Shown: positions 54,220 to 63,073 of the stretch, one piece after another
Numbering within the stretch: the stretch's first letter is position 1
Layout of the letters: every line of letters begins with the position of its first letter
Assembly (NCBI RefSeq): GCF_014653175.1
Contig: NZ_BNAG01000001.1
Location: 124,001 to 188,000, forward strand
Source of the DNA: Roseivirga thermotolerans
GTDB taxonomy: Bacteria > Bacteroidota > Bacteroidia > Cytophagales > Cyclobacteriaceae
DNA: 64,000 bases
Reading direction: 5' to 3'
The notes under the pieces: model-generated
The model's database searches: none
What the model was told of the DNA's origin: nothing
Seen by the model: only the letters and a program-made list of their open reading frames with translations
Program-made: the position numbers and the translations under genes

Positions 54220-54362
54220 TAGACAGAAGTTAATTCTGAAAGAAAGGAGCTCAATAAAGCTCATCAGAATTTAATTCCAGGAGAAGACGTTTAAAACATA
54301 GTTAGTTAGTTTTTAGTATTTTAAGGTTGAAGATGAGAAAAGCCCCAAATGGGGCTTTTTTC
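54220..54362 (+). ncRNA. Candidate small RNA with nested hairpin and terminator
   Basis: In a 380-base gap without any gene, AATTCTGA (54232-54239) pairs with TCAGAATT (54264-54271) and encloses a second stem GAGCT (54247-54251) / AGCTC (54258-54262). Seventy bases later comes a strong terminator, AAAAGCCCC-AAAT-GGGGCTTTTTT (54338-54361), with no gene ahead of it to end. The 5' end is unknown. An in-frame peptide in the region has no start codon. Read-through control of the following transporter gene is the alternative. Confidence 0.45.
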
Positions 54363-54452
54363 GTTGATGGGCCTAACCCCGACTAAACAAACAGGCCTTC
54401 ACTCCATCAAATTTTTATACTATTTTCGGTCTTCACGAAAAGCACAATCACC

Positions 54453-55901
54453 TTGAAAGAACCACAGTTTTTTGGAGCAAAACTGTTTGGCCTGATTGCC
54501 GGGCCGCTCTTGTTTTTCCTTATCCAGTTTATTCAACCTGGCGATGCCCTGAGTGCCGAAGCATGGAAAGTGATCGGTATAGCCCTTTGGATGATTATAT
54601 GGTGGATTACCGAAACCGCTCCTATACCGGTAACAGCTTTGTTACCTATTATTCTTTTTCCATTGACCGGGGTGTTTACGGTAGATGAAGCCACTGCTCC
54701 CTATGCCAACAAAATCATCTTTCTATTTATGGGAGGCTTTATGCTTGGTTTGGGTATGGAAAGGCACAATCTGCACAAGCGAATTGCACTAACCCTTATA
54801 AAGAAAACCGGCACTAACCCCAATGGCATCATTTTAGGCTTTATGCTTACTACAGCTTTTATATCTATGTGGATTAGCAACACAGCCACCACCGTTATGA
54901 TGCTCCCCATAGCCCTATCTATCACCCAGTTGTTAGACATTGATGAAAGCGCAACCAAAGGCAAAAGGCGTTTTGCTCTGGGGCTAATGCTAGGAATTGC
55001 CTATGCAGCCAATGTGGGTGGAACTGCAACTATTATTGGAACTCCGCCCAATGTGGCCTGGGTAGGCTTTATGAACGACATGATCGGTTATGAGATAACC
55101 TTCGCGCGCTATCTTATGATTGGCCTCCCCATTTGTTGTCTAATGCTGACCATCAGCTATTTGGTTATTACCAAAGTAATGTACCCCAGTGGTCTCAAAT
55201 CATTGTCCGAATCGGCCGAAGTAATTGATGAACAATTAAAAAGCCTTGGTAAAATTTCGAAACCCGAGAAATATGTAGCGGCCATATTTGTGCTTACAGC
55301 CCTTACATGGATTTTGAGAGGAAGCATTAACAACTGGTTAAACACCGATCTACTAAACGACTCGGTGATAGCGGTAACAGGTGGTACTCTTATGTTCATT
55401 ACTCCCATAAAGCTTAAGGAAAACAAGTTCCTGCTCGAATGGGAATATACCCGTAAACTACCCTGGGGCATACTCTTGCTTTTTGGAGGCGGGCTCACAC
55501 TGGCCAAAGCCATGGAGAAATCGGCCATAGTAGAGTTTGTGGGAGAGAGTATTGCCGGGGGAGGCGAATTAAATACCATTCTACTAATTGCCGGGCTAAC
55601 GGCCTTCATGCTTTTTATGACCGAAATTATGAGCAATGTAGCTCTCACAGTCATCTTTGTTCCAGTGGTTATAGGCATATCGCAAACACTCGACATGAAT
55701 CCGGTATATCTCACTCTACCGGTTACCCTTGCCGCCAGTTATGCCTTTATGATGCCTATCTCCACCCCCCCCAACGCAATTGTTTTTTCCAGCGGAATGA
55801 TACGCATGAAAGAAATGATTAGGGCAGGTCTGGTGCTCAATCTTATAGCCATTGCCTTGCTTGTACTTCTTTCTCAAACACTCTTACCTCTGGTTTACTA
55901 A
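54453..55901 (+). CDS. DASS/SLC13-family sodium:anion symporter
   Basis: A 482-residue transporter with about 11-13 membrane segments. Both substrate/sodium signature loops are present: WISNTATTVMMLPIAL (first SNT-type motif, near residues 132-147) and TEIMSNVALTVIFVPVV with the later STPPNAIVFSSG in the second half. Family members import di- and tricarboxylates, sulfate or phosphate with sodium. The start is TTG 54453, since no ATG fits the hydrophilic N-terminus KEPQFFGAKLFG. The following nitroreductase gene starts after one base. Confidence 0.9.
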   Translation: MKEPQFFGAKLFGLIAGPLLFFLIQFIQPGDALSAEAWKVIGIALWMIIWWITETAPIPVTALLPIILFPLTGVFTVDEATAPYANKIIFLFMGGFMLGLGMERHNLHKRIALTLIKKTGTNPNGIILGFMLTTAFISMWISNTATTVMMLPIALSITQLLDIDESATKGKRRFALGLMLGIAYAANVGGTATIIGTPPNVAWVGFMNDMIGYEITFARYLMIGLPICCLMLTISYLVITKVMYPSGLKSLSESAEVIDEQLKSLGKISKPEKYVAAIFVLTALTWILRGSINNWLNTDLLNDSVIAVTGGTLMFITPIKLKENKFLLEWEYTRKLPWGILLLFGGGLTLAKAMEKSAIVEFVGESIAGGGELNTILLIAGLTAFMLFMTEIMSNVALTVIFVPVVIGISQTLDMNPVYLTLPVTLAASYAFMMPISTPPNAIVFSSGMIRMKEMIRAGLVLNLIAIALLVLLSQTLLPLVY

Positions 55902-55902
55902 G

Positions 55903-56631
55903 ATGAAAGAAGCAACCAAAATTTTCGATCGGCTAGTTCAGGAAAGAAGGTCGGTAAGAATCTATGATCAAGAAGCTCCATTCGATGATGAAGCTGTACA
56001 GAGAAGTATTGAAAGAGCTGTTCTAGCTCCAAATAGTAGCAACATGCAGCTTTGGGAGTTCTACAGGGTTAAATCAGATGAGGCCAAAAAACAGGTAGCC
56101 TGGATGTGTATGAACCAAAAAGCGGCCAAAACAGCCCGAGAATTGGTAGTGGTGGTAGCCCGCAGAGACCTTTGGCGAAAAAGGCAGAAAGTATTGGTTC
56201 AGGAAATGAAAAGAGTCTATCCCGATGCTAAGTCTAAGCAAGCACAGCGGGCTATGAACTACTACAGGAACCTCATACCCAAGTATTATTGGAGCGACTG
56301 GTTCGACCTTTGGGGCTTTCTTAAAAAGTGCATTTACTTTTTTGTTGGCCTCAAGCGCCCAATGGTGCGCCATGGCAATCGAACGGATATCCGAATTTCT
56401 GTTCATAAAAGCGCTGCACTTGCAGCTCAAAACTTTATGATGAGCATGAAGGCCGAAGGTTATGATACTTGCCCGATGGAAGGAATGGACTCCCTCAGAA
56501 TCAAACGCTTCCTAAGACTTCCCCGAAAGGCTGAGATCGTAATGGTTATTGGTTGCGGGCCTTCGGCAGAAGGAGGCATTTATTCTGAAAGGTTCAGAAT
56601 TCCGAACGAAGAAGTCATTTTCCGGGTATAG
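55903..56631 (+). CDS. Nitroreductase-family flavoprotein
   Basis: A 242-residue FMN-dependent oxidoreductase. RLVQERRSVRIYDQ near the N-terminus is the FMN-phosphate arginine motif. ALAAQNFMMSMKAEGYDTCPMEG is the typical central helix and FMN loop, and EIVMVIGCGPSAEGG lies at the end. A middle insertion (YYRNLIPKYYWSDWFDLWGFLKKCIYFFVGL) is hydrophobic and could touch the membrane. ATG 55903 follows the transporter stop by one base; a longer frame would overlap the transporter. Substrate unknown. Confidence 0.88.
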   Translation: MKEATKIFDRLVQERRSVRIYDQEAPFDDEAVQRSIERAVLAPNSSNMQLWEFYRVKSDEAKKQVAWMCMNQKAAKTARELVVVVARRDLWRKRQKVLVQEMKRVYPDAKSKQAQRAMNYYRNLIPKYYWSDWFDLWGFLKKCIYFFVGLKRPMVRHGNRTDIRISVHKSAALAAQNFMMSMKAEGYDTCPMEGMDSLRIKRFLRLPRKAEIVMVIGCGPSAEGGIYSERFRIPNEEVIFRV

Positions 56632-56761
56632 ATAGTCCTACCTTTGGGTTTAAAGCTACCCTATATCTTTTGTTATCGGAAAATATACCTCATCTTCAGA
56701 GGTAGTAGGCATTTTAGATACTGAACTATTTCACCATATTTAAATAACCAATTATTGTATT

Positions 56762-57451
56762 ATGAATTCAAGACGCACAGTTTCCCTACTGGTCATTTTT
56801 TGTTTACTAAGCACTACCTCATGTATGGAAATGCTCGAAAGAGTCTTTTTCCGATCCAATGGAGGTGGCACATACACCTTTGCCATCAATATGTCCGGAA
56901 TGAAGTCTTTGCTTGCCGGCTATGGTGAAGAGCTGGATATGAAAGACCTGATGAATGAAATAAAAATGGGGGACTCCACCTTAACCCGAAAAATAGGAGG
57001 TATAGAAGGTATTAGTAACATTAAAGCCAACTTCGACACCACCAATTTTACTATTGAAATGTCGTTTGAATTTGCTAACCTCGAAGCACTTAACCAAGGC
57101 ATCAGTGCCTATTATCACGATGAATCATCTCCATTGGACATAGAGCAATACACACTTTATGAACAGAAAGGGGGCGAAATAATTCGTACCAACCAGAATG
57201 TAATGTTAGATCAAATCATGAAATCCATTAAAGAAGAGGCTGGTGGTTCTGAAGAACTAGACATGGAATTTGTAGAAATGTTTCTGTCCGATATGAAGTA
57301 TACCCAAGAGATCTCTTTCGAAAACGAAATCAAAAAATTTTCTAACGATGAGTATACGCGCACAAACAGTAACACCATTACTTGGACCAAATACCTCTTT
57401 AATAAACTCGATGTTAAATCGAATATTGGGGTAAAAGTGAAAACAAAATAG
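56762..57451 (+). CDS. Lipoprotein of unknown function
   Basis: A 229-residue lipoprotein (lipobox TTSC, Cys21). The mature part starts with a hydrophobic segment (LERVFFRSNGGGTYTFAINMSGM) and is mostly acidic helix and strand without a recognised domain; SDMKYTQEISFENEIKKF is typical of its tone. No partner gene. Convergent with the M28 peptidase; a perfect hairpin separates them. Confidence 0.75.
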   Translation: MNSRRTVSLLVIFCLLSTTSCMEMLERVFFRSNGGGTYTFAINMSGMKSLLAGYGEELDMKDLMNEIKMGDSTLTRKIGGIEGISNIKANFDTTNFTIEMSFEFANLEALNQGISAYYHDESSPLDIEQYTLYEQKGGEIIRTNQNVMLDQIMKSIKEEAGGSEELDMEFVEMFLSDMKYTQEISFENEIKKFSNDEYTRTNSNTITWTKYLFNKLDVKSNIGVKVKTK

Positions 57452-57467
57452 AGATACACATTTAAAC

Positions 57468-57490
57468 CCTCCCCTTAATTCAAGGGGAGG
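57468..57490. repeat. Perfect hairpin between convergent genes
   Basis: CCTCCCCTT (57468-57476), loop AATTC, AAGGGGAGG (57482-57490). No T run on either strand, so it may be a REP-like element or a weak bidirectional terminator. Confidence 0.55.
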
Positions 57491-57509
57491 TGGTTGAAGA
57501 CCGGAGAGA

Positions 57510-59165
57510 TCACTTCTTCTTCATACTCATATCAGAATCACGTTTGGCTTTGAACTCAGAACCCTCATTCCATTGCGGCCAGTAGGTTTCATTGGCCAAT
57601 CTGTAGCCTACGTTAAAGAGTAACTTGGCATCTTGAACGATACCTTTCAAGTCCCATTCCTCCGGCTCATAGTTATCTTGAGGCTGATGATATTTTACTG
57701 CGAGATACTCCTTGGTTTTCTCTTCAATATACTCCACACCTTTCTCCTTAGACTCATAAGAACCAGAAGCATACAATGCAGGAATACCCACTTTAGCAAA
57801 GTTGAAATGATCTGATCTAAAGAAATATCCCTTTCCCGGGTCTGGATCAGGAATAACGTATCTCCCTTGTTTCTCAGCAGCCGTTGTCGCATAATCATCT
57901 AGCTCCGACTGGCCATAACCTGTAATGGTCAGATCTTTCATTTCGCCATAAGCCGGCAGGCCATCAATGTTGATATTCGCTACGGTTTGGTTAGGAGGGA
58001 AAATCGGGTTTTGAGCGTAGTATGCCGAACCAAGAAGTCCCTGTTCTTCGGCCGTCACGAAAAGGAAGACCACAGATCTTTCCGGCTTTTTCTCCAGCCC
58101 GGCAAAGGCTTCGGCAATAGCCAATAGGCCAGTGGTACCGGAAGCATTGTCATGAGCCCCATTGTAAATGGAATCGCCATCGATTGGTTCGCCCACACCC
58201 AGATGATCCCAATGCGCTGAATAGATAATGTATTCGTCTGGTCTTACAGAGCCTTTTACGATACCCACTACATTTCTCGACATATCACGCTTTACTTCGT
58301 TAGTCACACTAACTGTAGCAGTTAAGCCCATAGGAATAGGTTTGAAATCTTTGGTTTTGGCTATCTCAGAATAGTCTTTAATTCCGGCAGCTTTGAACAA
58401 TTCAACAGCAGTGTTTCTGGTAATCCAACCTTGAATTGGGCATTTGTAGCCAGCATTCGGATCGTCAAGATTTAGTTTGGAACCTGTCCACGAGCTTTGA
58501 ACTACCAACCAAGGGTAACCAGCCGGAACAGTTTCATGAACTATCAATACACCGGCAGCGCCTTGTCTGGCAGCCTCTTCATACTTATAAGTCCATCGAC
58601 CATAGTAGGTCATTTCTTCTCCTTTGAAAAAAGTGGGATCACCAGAACTAAAACCCGGATCGTTCACCAAAACCACCACAGTTTTGCCCTTTACATCCAG
58701 CCCTTCATAGTCATTCCATCCATATTCGGGAGCTACAATGCCATAACCGGCATATACCAACTCAGAGTCATCAATACCCACAACCTCGTCCGTTCTCTCG
58801 GTATAAACCACCACATCTTTCATGGTTTCGAAGGTCATGATTTGCCCCTTGCCTTTGACCACCATGGTTGGTGATTGCGTTCCGGTAATTTCTACCAAAG
58901 GCACATCCTGAAAGTAAGAGTCGCCATTACCGGGAGCCACACCCATAGCCTTTAATTCGGACTCCAGATAATGAATGGTTTTCTCCTCCCCTTCCGTAAA
59001 AGGCTTTCTACCCATAAAATCATCAGAAGCCAATACCTGCAAATGCCTGTCGATAGATAGCGTGTCCATTTCAACATCGAGCTCTGCGGTTTCAGTGGAT
59101 GAACCTCCACAGGAATAAATCAAGGCCAGAACAGCCAGAAGCGATATATTTTTGAATAGTCTCAT
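57510..59165 (-). CDS. M28-family aminopeptidase with PA domain (lipoprotein)
   Basis: A 551-residue zinc aminopeptidase. Lipobox IYSC (Cys19) anchors it to an envelope membrane. A PA-type insert (about 130-260) precedes and interrupts the catalytic core. Zinc residues appear in SAHWDHLGVG, NGAHDNASGTTGLL, VTAEEQGLLGS and SDHFNFAKVGIPALY. Length and order match the Bacteroidota M28 lipoproteins that trim peptides outside the cytoplasm. Monocistronic. Confidence 0.93.
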   Translation of the reverse strand: MRLFKNISLLAVLALIYSCGGSSTETAELDVEMDTLSIDRHLQVLASDDFMGRKPFTEGEEKTIHYLESELKAMGVAPGNGDSYFQDVPLVEITGTQSPTMVVKGKGQIMTFETMKDVVVYTERTDEVVGIDDSELVYAGYGIVAPEYGWNDYEGLDVKGKTVVVLVNDPGFSSGDPTFFKGEEMTYYGRWTYKYEEAARQGAAGVLIVHETVPAGYPWLVVQSSWTGSKLNLDDPNAGYKCPIQGWITRNTAVELFKAAGIKDYSEIAKTKDFKPIPMGLTATVSVTNEVKRDMSRNVVGIVKGSVRPDEYIIYSAHWDHLGVGEPIDGDSIYNGAHDNASGTTGLLAIAEAFAGLEKKPERSVVFLFVTAEEQGLLGSAYYAQNPIFPPNQTVANINIDGLPAYGEMKDLTITGYGQSELDDYATTAAEKQGRYVIPDPDPGKGYFFRSDHFNFAKVGIPALYASGSYESKEKGVEYIEEKTKEYLAVKYHQPQDNYEPEEWDLKGIVQDAKLLFNVGYRLANETYWPQWNEGSEFKAKRDSDMSMKKK

Positions 59166-59383
59166 AAGTCTGCTTTGTGCTTTGAAGTTATGGAAAATTA
59201 GTTCTCAATTAAAACTCCTATCTACAGTAGATAAGAACCAACCAAGGCCTGATTTAATAGAATAGTATAGACTCCGCATACTTAGCGAATTCTTCGAGTA
59301 TCTCAACTTCCAAGAACAGGAATAATCTGATAATCATCAAAAAGGAAATCAACCGGTTAAGGGTTATCTTAAATGGATAAGAA

Positions 59384-59953
59384 TTAAATCGGAGACACCC
59401 CACTCGGAAGGAAATATTGATGCTCTTTCCCCGATTTATCAATGTAAAAGAAAACCCCTGTTACTGAAGGATGACCAATTGTGATGAAGTACCATTGTTC
59501 ACTTTGAAATTCTAATGGGCAAACTTCATGACTTTCCGATAAAGGTCTCCATGGAGAGTTGTATGTTGAATCTGTGGTGTATCTGGACAGTCCCCTATGG
59601 ACAAACTCAGTTTCTACAAATTCTTCTGTCCACGAATACTTACCCTTTTTACCGAAAAAAATTTTATCTGGAGGATTAGGTGGTTTGTTTTCAGGATGCT
59701 GGATATGGCAAGAAGCTCTATAAATCACAGTATATTTTGTGGGATAATTTTCTATGCCAATTGAGTCTACTTCAATTTTTTCAATGGTGATACCATTAAT
59801 GAAGTCTCTATTTGTTGAAATATACTCTTTGTTAATTTTCACCTTCGGGGGTGCAAAGGCATTGAAAAAATAATAAAGACCATATGCACCACAGCCAATA
59901 ATCACTATCAGTGTTGTAAAAGATATCAAAATGATTTTAGCTGTTTTAGTCAT
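59384..59953 (-). CDS. Membrane-anchored protein of unknown function
   Basis: A 189-residue protein with one N-terminal membrane helix (IILISFTTLIVIIGCGAYGLYYFF; the Cys in it is not in a lipobox context) and a periplasmic domain with short beta-strand wording (KYTVIYRASCHIQHPENKPPNPP). No family is recognised. AT-rich relative to neighbours, so it may be a recent arrival. The bases 59166-59383 up to the M28 gene show nothing clear. Confidence 0.65.
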   Translation of the reverse strand: MTKTAKIILISFTTLIVIIGCGAYGLYYFFNAFAPPKVKINKEYISTNRDFINGITIEKIEVDSIGIENYPTKYTVIYRASCHIQHPENKPPNPPDKIFFGKKGKYSWTEEFVETEFVHRGLSRYTTDSTYNSPWRPLSESHEVCPLEFQSEQWYFITIGHPSVTGVFFYIDKSGKEHQYFLPSGVSPI

Positions 59954-60025
59954 TACAATATTGAATATATAGAGCTCAACCGAGATTATCTCGAACTTCT
60001 AGCGTCCATCCTCCGACTCCCGACT

Positions 60026-61294
60026 TCAATACCCATACTTCTCCTTCCACATAGCTTTCAAGCGTTTACGCATTTCATCTTCGCGTGCATTACTTCCCGG
60101 ATCGTAAAGTTTAGTGCCTTTTATTTCCTGAGGCAGAAACTCTTGCTGCACAAAGTTTCCCGGATAATCATGGCTGTACTTATAGCCCTGACCGTAACCC
60201 TCTTCCTTCATCAGTTTGGTTGGGGCATTGCGAATAGGCATTGGAATGGACAAATCACCGGTTTTTCGAACTAAATCTTGCGCCTTATTGATCGCCATAT
60301 AAGCCGCATTGCTTTTAGGCGATGAGGCCAAATAAGTCACAGCCTGAGAGAGTATAATCCGACCTTCAGGGTAGCCAATCATATTCACGGCCTGAAAAGC
60401 ATTGGTAGCAATAACCAAGGCCGTGGGATTAGCATTGCCTATATCTTCTGAAGCCAGAATCACCAGCCTTCGGGCAATGAATTTGATATCCTCACCACCT
60501 TCAATCATTCGGGCCAAATAATACACTGCAGCATTAGGGTCGCTTCCACGAATGGATTTAATAAAAGCTGAGATCACATCGTAATGCATATCTCCGGCTT
60601 TATCGTAAGTCGCTACTCGTTGCTGGGCAATGTCTTTGACCAACTCATCAGTGACCACGGCCGGATCGTCTTCAATATTCTGAACTACCAGATCTAGCAG
60701 ATTGAGCAATTTGCGAGCATCTCCACCTGAAATATTAAACAGTGCCTGCGCTTCTTTCAGCTCTACTTGTCGCTTGCTAAGTATGGTATCTTTCTTTAAA
60801 GCCTGCTCTATCAAACGGAACAAGTCTTCTTTAGAAAGTGCCTTGAGCGTATACACCTGGCTTCTCGATAGCAAAGCGGAATTCACTTCAAATGACGGGT
60901 TTTCGGTAGTGGCACCAATCAGCGTAATATCTCCCTTTTCAACAGCCCCAAGCAAAGCATCTTGCTGCGACTTGTTGAAACGGTGAATCTCATCGATAAA
61001 AAGAATAGTATTCGACTGAAACTTGGCCTTTTGTATTACCTCTCTTACTTCTTTCACTCCCGAACTAATAGCACTCAGGGTAAAAAACGGAGCCTTCACC
61101 GAGTTGGCAATGATATTAGCAATGGTGGTTTTACCCACACCCGGAGGTCCCCAAAGAATCATAGATGGGATTCTGCCTGCGTTAATAGCTCTTCGCAAAA
61201 CTCCCTCCTTTCCTACCAGATGCTCCTGTCCAATCAGGTCATCAAGCGTCTGAGGCCTCACTCTTTCGGCAAGCGGTTTTCGGGTAAAATCCAT
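60026..61294 (-). CDS. rarA: Replication-associated recombination protein RarA
   Basis: A 422-residue AAA+ ATPase of the RarA/MgsA/WRNIP1 family, acting at stalled replication forks. Walker A is WGPPGVGKTTIANI, Walker B LFIDEIHRFN, sensor 1 ATTENPSFEVNSALLSR, and the C-terminal tetramerisation region has SDPNAAVYYLARMIEGGED and the family's RNAPTKLMKEEGYG. Length is normal. Often annotated as a replication-associated recombination protein A. Monocistronic. Confidence 0.95.
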   Translation of the reverse strand: MDFTRKPLAERVRPQTLDDLIGQEHLVGKEGVLRRAINAGRIPSMILWGPPGVGKTTIANIIANSVKAPFFTLSAISSGVKEVREVIQKAKFQSNTILFIDEIHRFNKSQQDALLGAVEKGDITLIGATTENPSFEVNSALLSRSQVYTLKALSKEDLFRLIEQALKKDTILSKRQVELKEAQALFNISGGDARKLLNLLDLVVQNIEDDPAVVTDELVKDIAQQRVATYDKAGDMHYDVISAFIKSIRGSDPNAAVYYLARMIEGGEDIKFIARRLVILASEDIGNANPTALVIATNAFQAVNMIGYPEGRIILSQAVTYLASSPKSNAAYMAINKAQDLVRKTGDLSIPMPIRNAPTKLMKEEGYGQGYKYSHDYPGNFVQQEFLPQEIKGTKLYDPGSNAREDEMRKRLKAMWKEKYGY

Positions 61295-61695
61295 GCGGCT
61301 AATTTAAGTTCTCTAAGCTAGAAGGAAACCTTCGTGCCTGAAAATCGACAGAATTATTTCTAAGCTCGAAACTGCCATCAAGTCGTACGACCGCTTGTAG
61401 CGGTCGGACGACTAAGCAACATTCCGGTAACTAAGTCACGGACAGAAAGGACTTTGACCCCAACCCTTCCCGAGGCTTCGGAAGGGTAAGGCGATGAAGC
61501 TTTTCGACCTGATAAAGCCAAAGTTTCCTTTAGGGGATTTAGGGGTACTATTTCAATCCAATCGTTGGTAGAGAAAAGTAAATTTTCAGGAACATGATCA
61601 CTGTTTATTCGGTTCAAGATTGTAATAGTTGTTACTTCTTCAAAGTATGCGTGCTATACCTTTGAAGAAGCTTTTCCACCCCTAATACAACCATT
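61295..61695. other. Intergenic region between rarA and cydA
   Basis: Contains the two palindromes described at 61381-61487 and a putative cydA -7 element, TACCTTTG at 61657-61664, 31 bases before the start. A minus-strand frame across the palindromes has a repeat-like translation and is not a credible gene. Confidence 0.5.
61381..61413. repeat. Palindromic repeat upstream of cydA
   Basis: A near-perfect stem: AGTCGT-A-CGACCGCT, loop TGT, AGCGGTCG-G-ACGACT, 14 pairs with a single A-G mismatch. A second palindrome, ACCCTTCC (61463-61470) / GGAAGGGT (61480-61487), lies nearby. This looks like a composite dispersed repeat rather than a terminator, since no T run follows. Confidence 0.55.
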
Positions 61696-63072
61696 ATGGA
61701 TGTAGAAATCTTAGCCCGAATCCAGTTTGCCTTCACTGTGGCCTTTCACTACATCTATCCACCCTTGAGCATTGGCCTCGGACTGGTCATGGTCTTTATG
61801 GAAGGGCAATACCTTCGAACCAAAGACAAGACTTATGAGGTACTCACTAAATTCTGGACAAAGATTTTCGCTCTGACTTTTGGCATTGGCGTAGCCACCG
61901 GAATTGTAATGGAATTTGAGTTCGGCACCAATTGGGCCACTTATTCGCGGTTTGTAGGCGATATTTTCGGGAGTGCTTTGGCGGCCGAGGGAATCTTTGC
62001 TTTTGCTCTCGAAAGCGGTTTCTTAGGCGTTTTACTCTTTGGTTGGAACAAGGTAAGCCCTCGGGTACATTTTATCTCCACCGTAGGAGTATGGCTGGGC
62101 AGTATGTTTTCGGCCATCTGGATTGTAGTGGCCAACAGTTGGCAACAAACACCGGCAGGTTATCATGTAGTAGGAGAAGGAATCAATGCCCGGGCGGAGG
62201 TCACCGATTTCTGGGCGATGGTTTTCAATCCCTCGAGCGTTGAAAGAATTCTCCATGTATGGATTGGTGCTTTTCTGGCCGGAGCATTCCTCATCATCTC
62301 CGTTCATGCCTATTATCTACTCAAAGGAAGGCATGTAGAGCTTTCTAAAAAAGCCATCAAAATGGCACTTGGCGTTGCTTTGATTTCTTCTTTAGCTCAA
62401 CTCGTTACTGGTCACGCTTCTGCTGAAGTGGTTGCCGAACATCAGCCAGCCAAACTAGCGGCCATGGAGGGGCACTTTGAAGAAAACGCCCCCGCTGACC
62501 TTTACCTGTTCGGCTGGGTAGACAAAGAATCGAAAGAAGTAACAGGCTTAGCCATTCCGGGCGGGACTAGCTTTTTGACACATCAGGATTTTAATGCACC
62601 CATACGTGGTTTGGACAGCTTCCCTCAAGATGAAATTCCTACGCAAATCAACGCTGTATTTCAGTTTTATCACATCATGATTGCCATAGGAATGGGCTTA
62701 ATCGGTCTAACTATTCTGGCCACATTCTATTGGTGGAAGGGCAATTTATTTGATCAAAAATGGCTTTTAAAAATATTGGTGATTTCGGTACTGCTTCCGC
62801 AAATAGCCAATCAGGTGGGTTGGTTTACAGCAGAAATGGGCAGACAACCTTGGGTGGTTTATGGGCTTTTGAAAACTTCGGATGCTTTGTCTGAAGTAGT
62901 CACGGCAAATCAGGTATTGTTCTCCCTTATCCTATTCTTTATGATTTACGCTTTGCTTTTCACCTTATTCATTTATCTATTGAATAAAAAGATTAAGCAC
63001 GGCCCTGATGAATCGCCATTGATGGATCAAAGGCCAAGACAAAGAGATGTAAGCAACGCATTTAGCAACTAA
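61696..63072 (+). CDS. cydA: Cytochrome bd ubiquinol oxidase subunit I
   Basis: A 458-residue membrane oxidase subunit with about nine helices. The N-terminal QFAFTVAFHYIYPPLSIGL carries the high-spin haem b ligand His, and the quinol-side region has GHASAEVVAEHQPAKLAAMEGHF and the conserved GRQPWVVYGLLKTSDALS. The Q loop is short, as in the non-proteobacterial form. It would reduce oxygen to water with quinol at low oxygen. cydB starts one base after its stop. Confidence 0.95.
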   Translation: MDVEILARIQFAFTVAFHYIYPPLSIGLGLVMVFMEGQYLRTKDKTYEVLTKFWTKIFALTFGIGVATGIVMEFEFGTNWATYSRFVGDIFGSALAAEGIFAFALESGFLGVLLFGWNKVSPRVHFISTVGVWLGSMFSAIWIVVANSWQQTPAGYHVVGEGINARAEVTDFWAMVFNPSSVERILHVWIGAFLAGAFLIISVHAYYLLKGRHVELSKKAIKMALGVALISSLAQLVTGHASAEVVAEHQPAKLAAMEGHFEENAPADLYLFGWVDKESKEVTGLAIPGGTSFLTHQDFNAPIRGLDSFPQDEIPTQINAVFQFYHIMIAIGMGLIGLTILATFYWWKGNLFDQKWLLKILVISVLLPQIANQVGWFTAEMGRQPWVVYGLLKTSDALSEVVTANQVLFSLILFFMIYALLFTLFIYLLNKKIKHGPDESPLMDQRPRQRDVSNAFSN

Positions 63073-63073
63073 T

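Noticed and set aside
55157..55714. A 185-codon frame on the minus strand
   Set aside because: Antisense to the DASS transporter; its hydrophobic wording only mirrors the transporter codons.
57468..57490. A standard rho-independent terminator
   Set aside because: The stem is perfect but no T run follows on either strand, so it is listed only as a hairpin repeat.
61378..61617. A 79-codon minus-strand frame
   Set aside because: It is produced by the palindromic repeat segment; the translation ends in repeat-derived sequence and has no start context.
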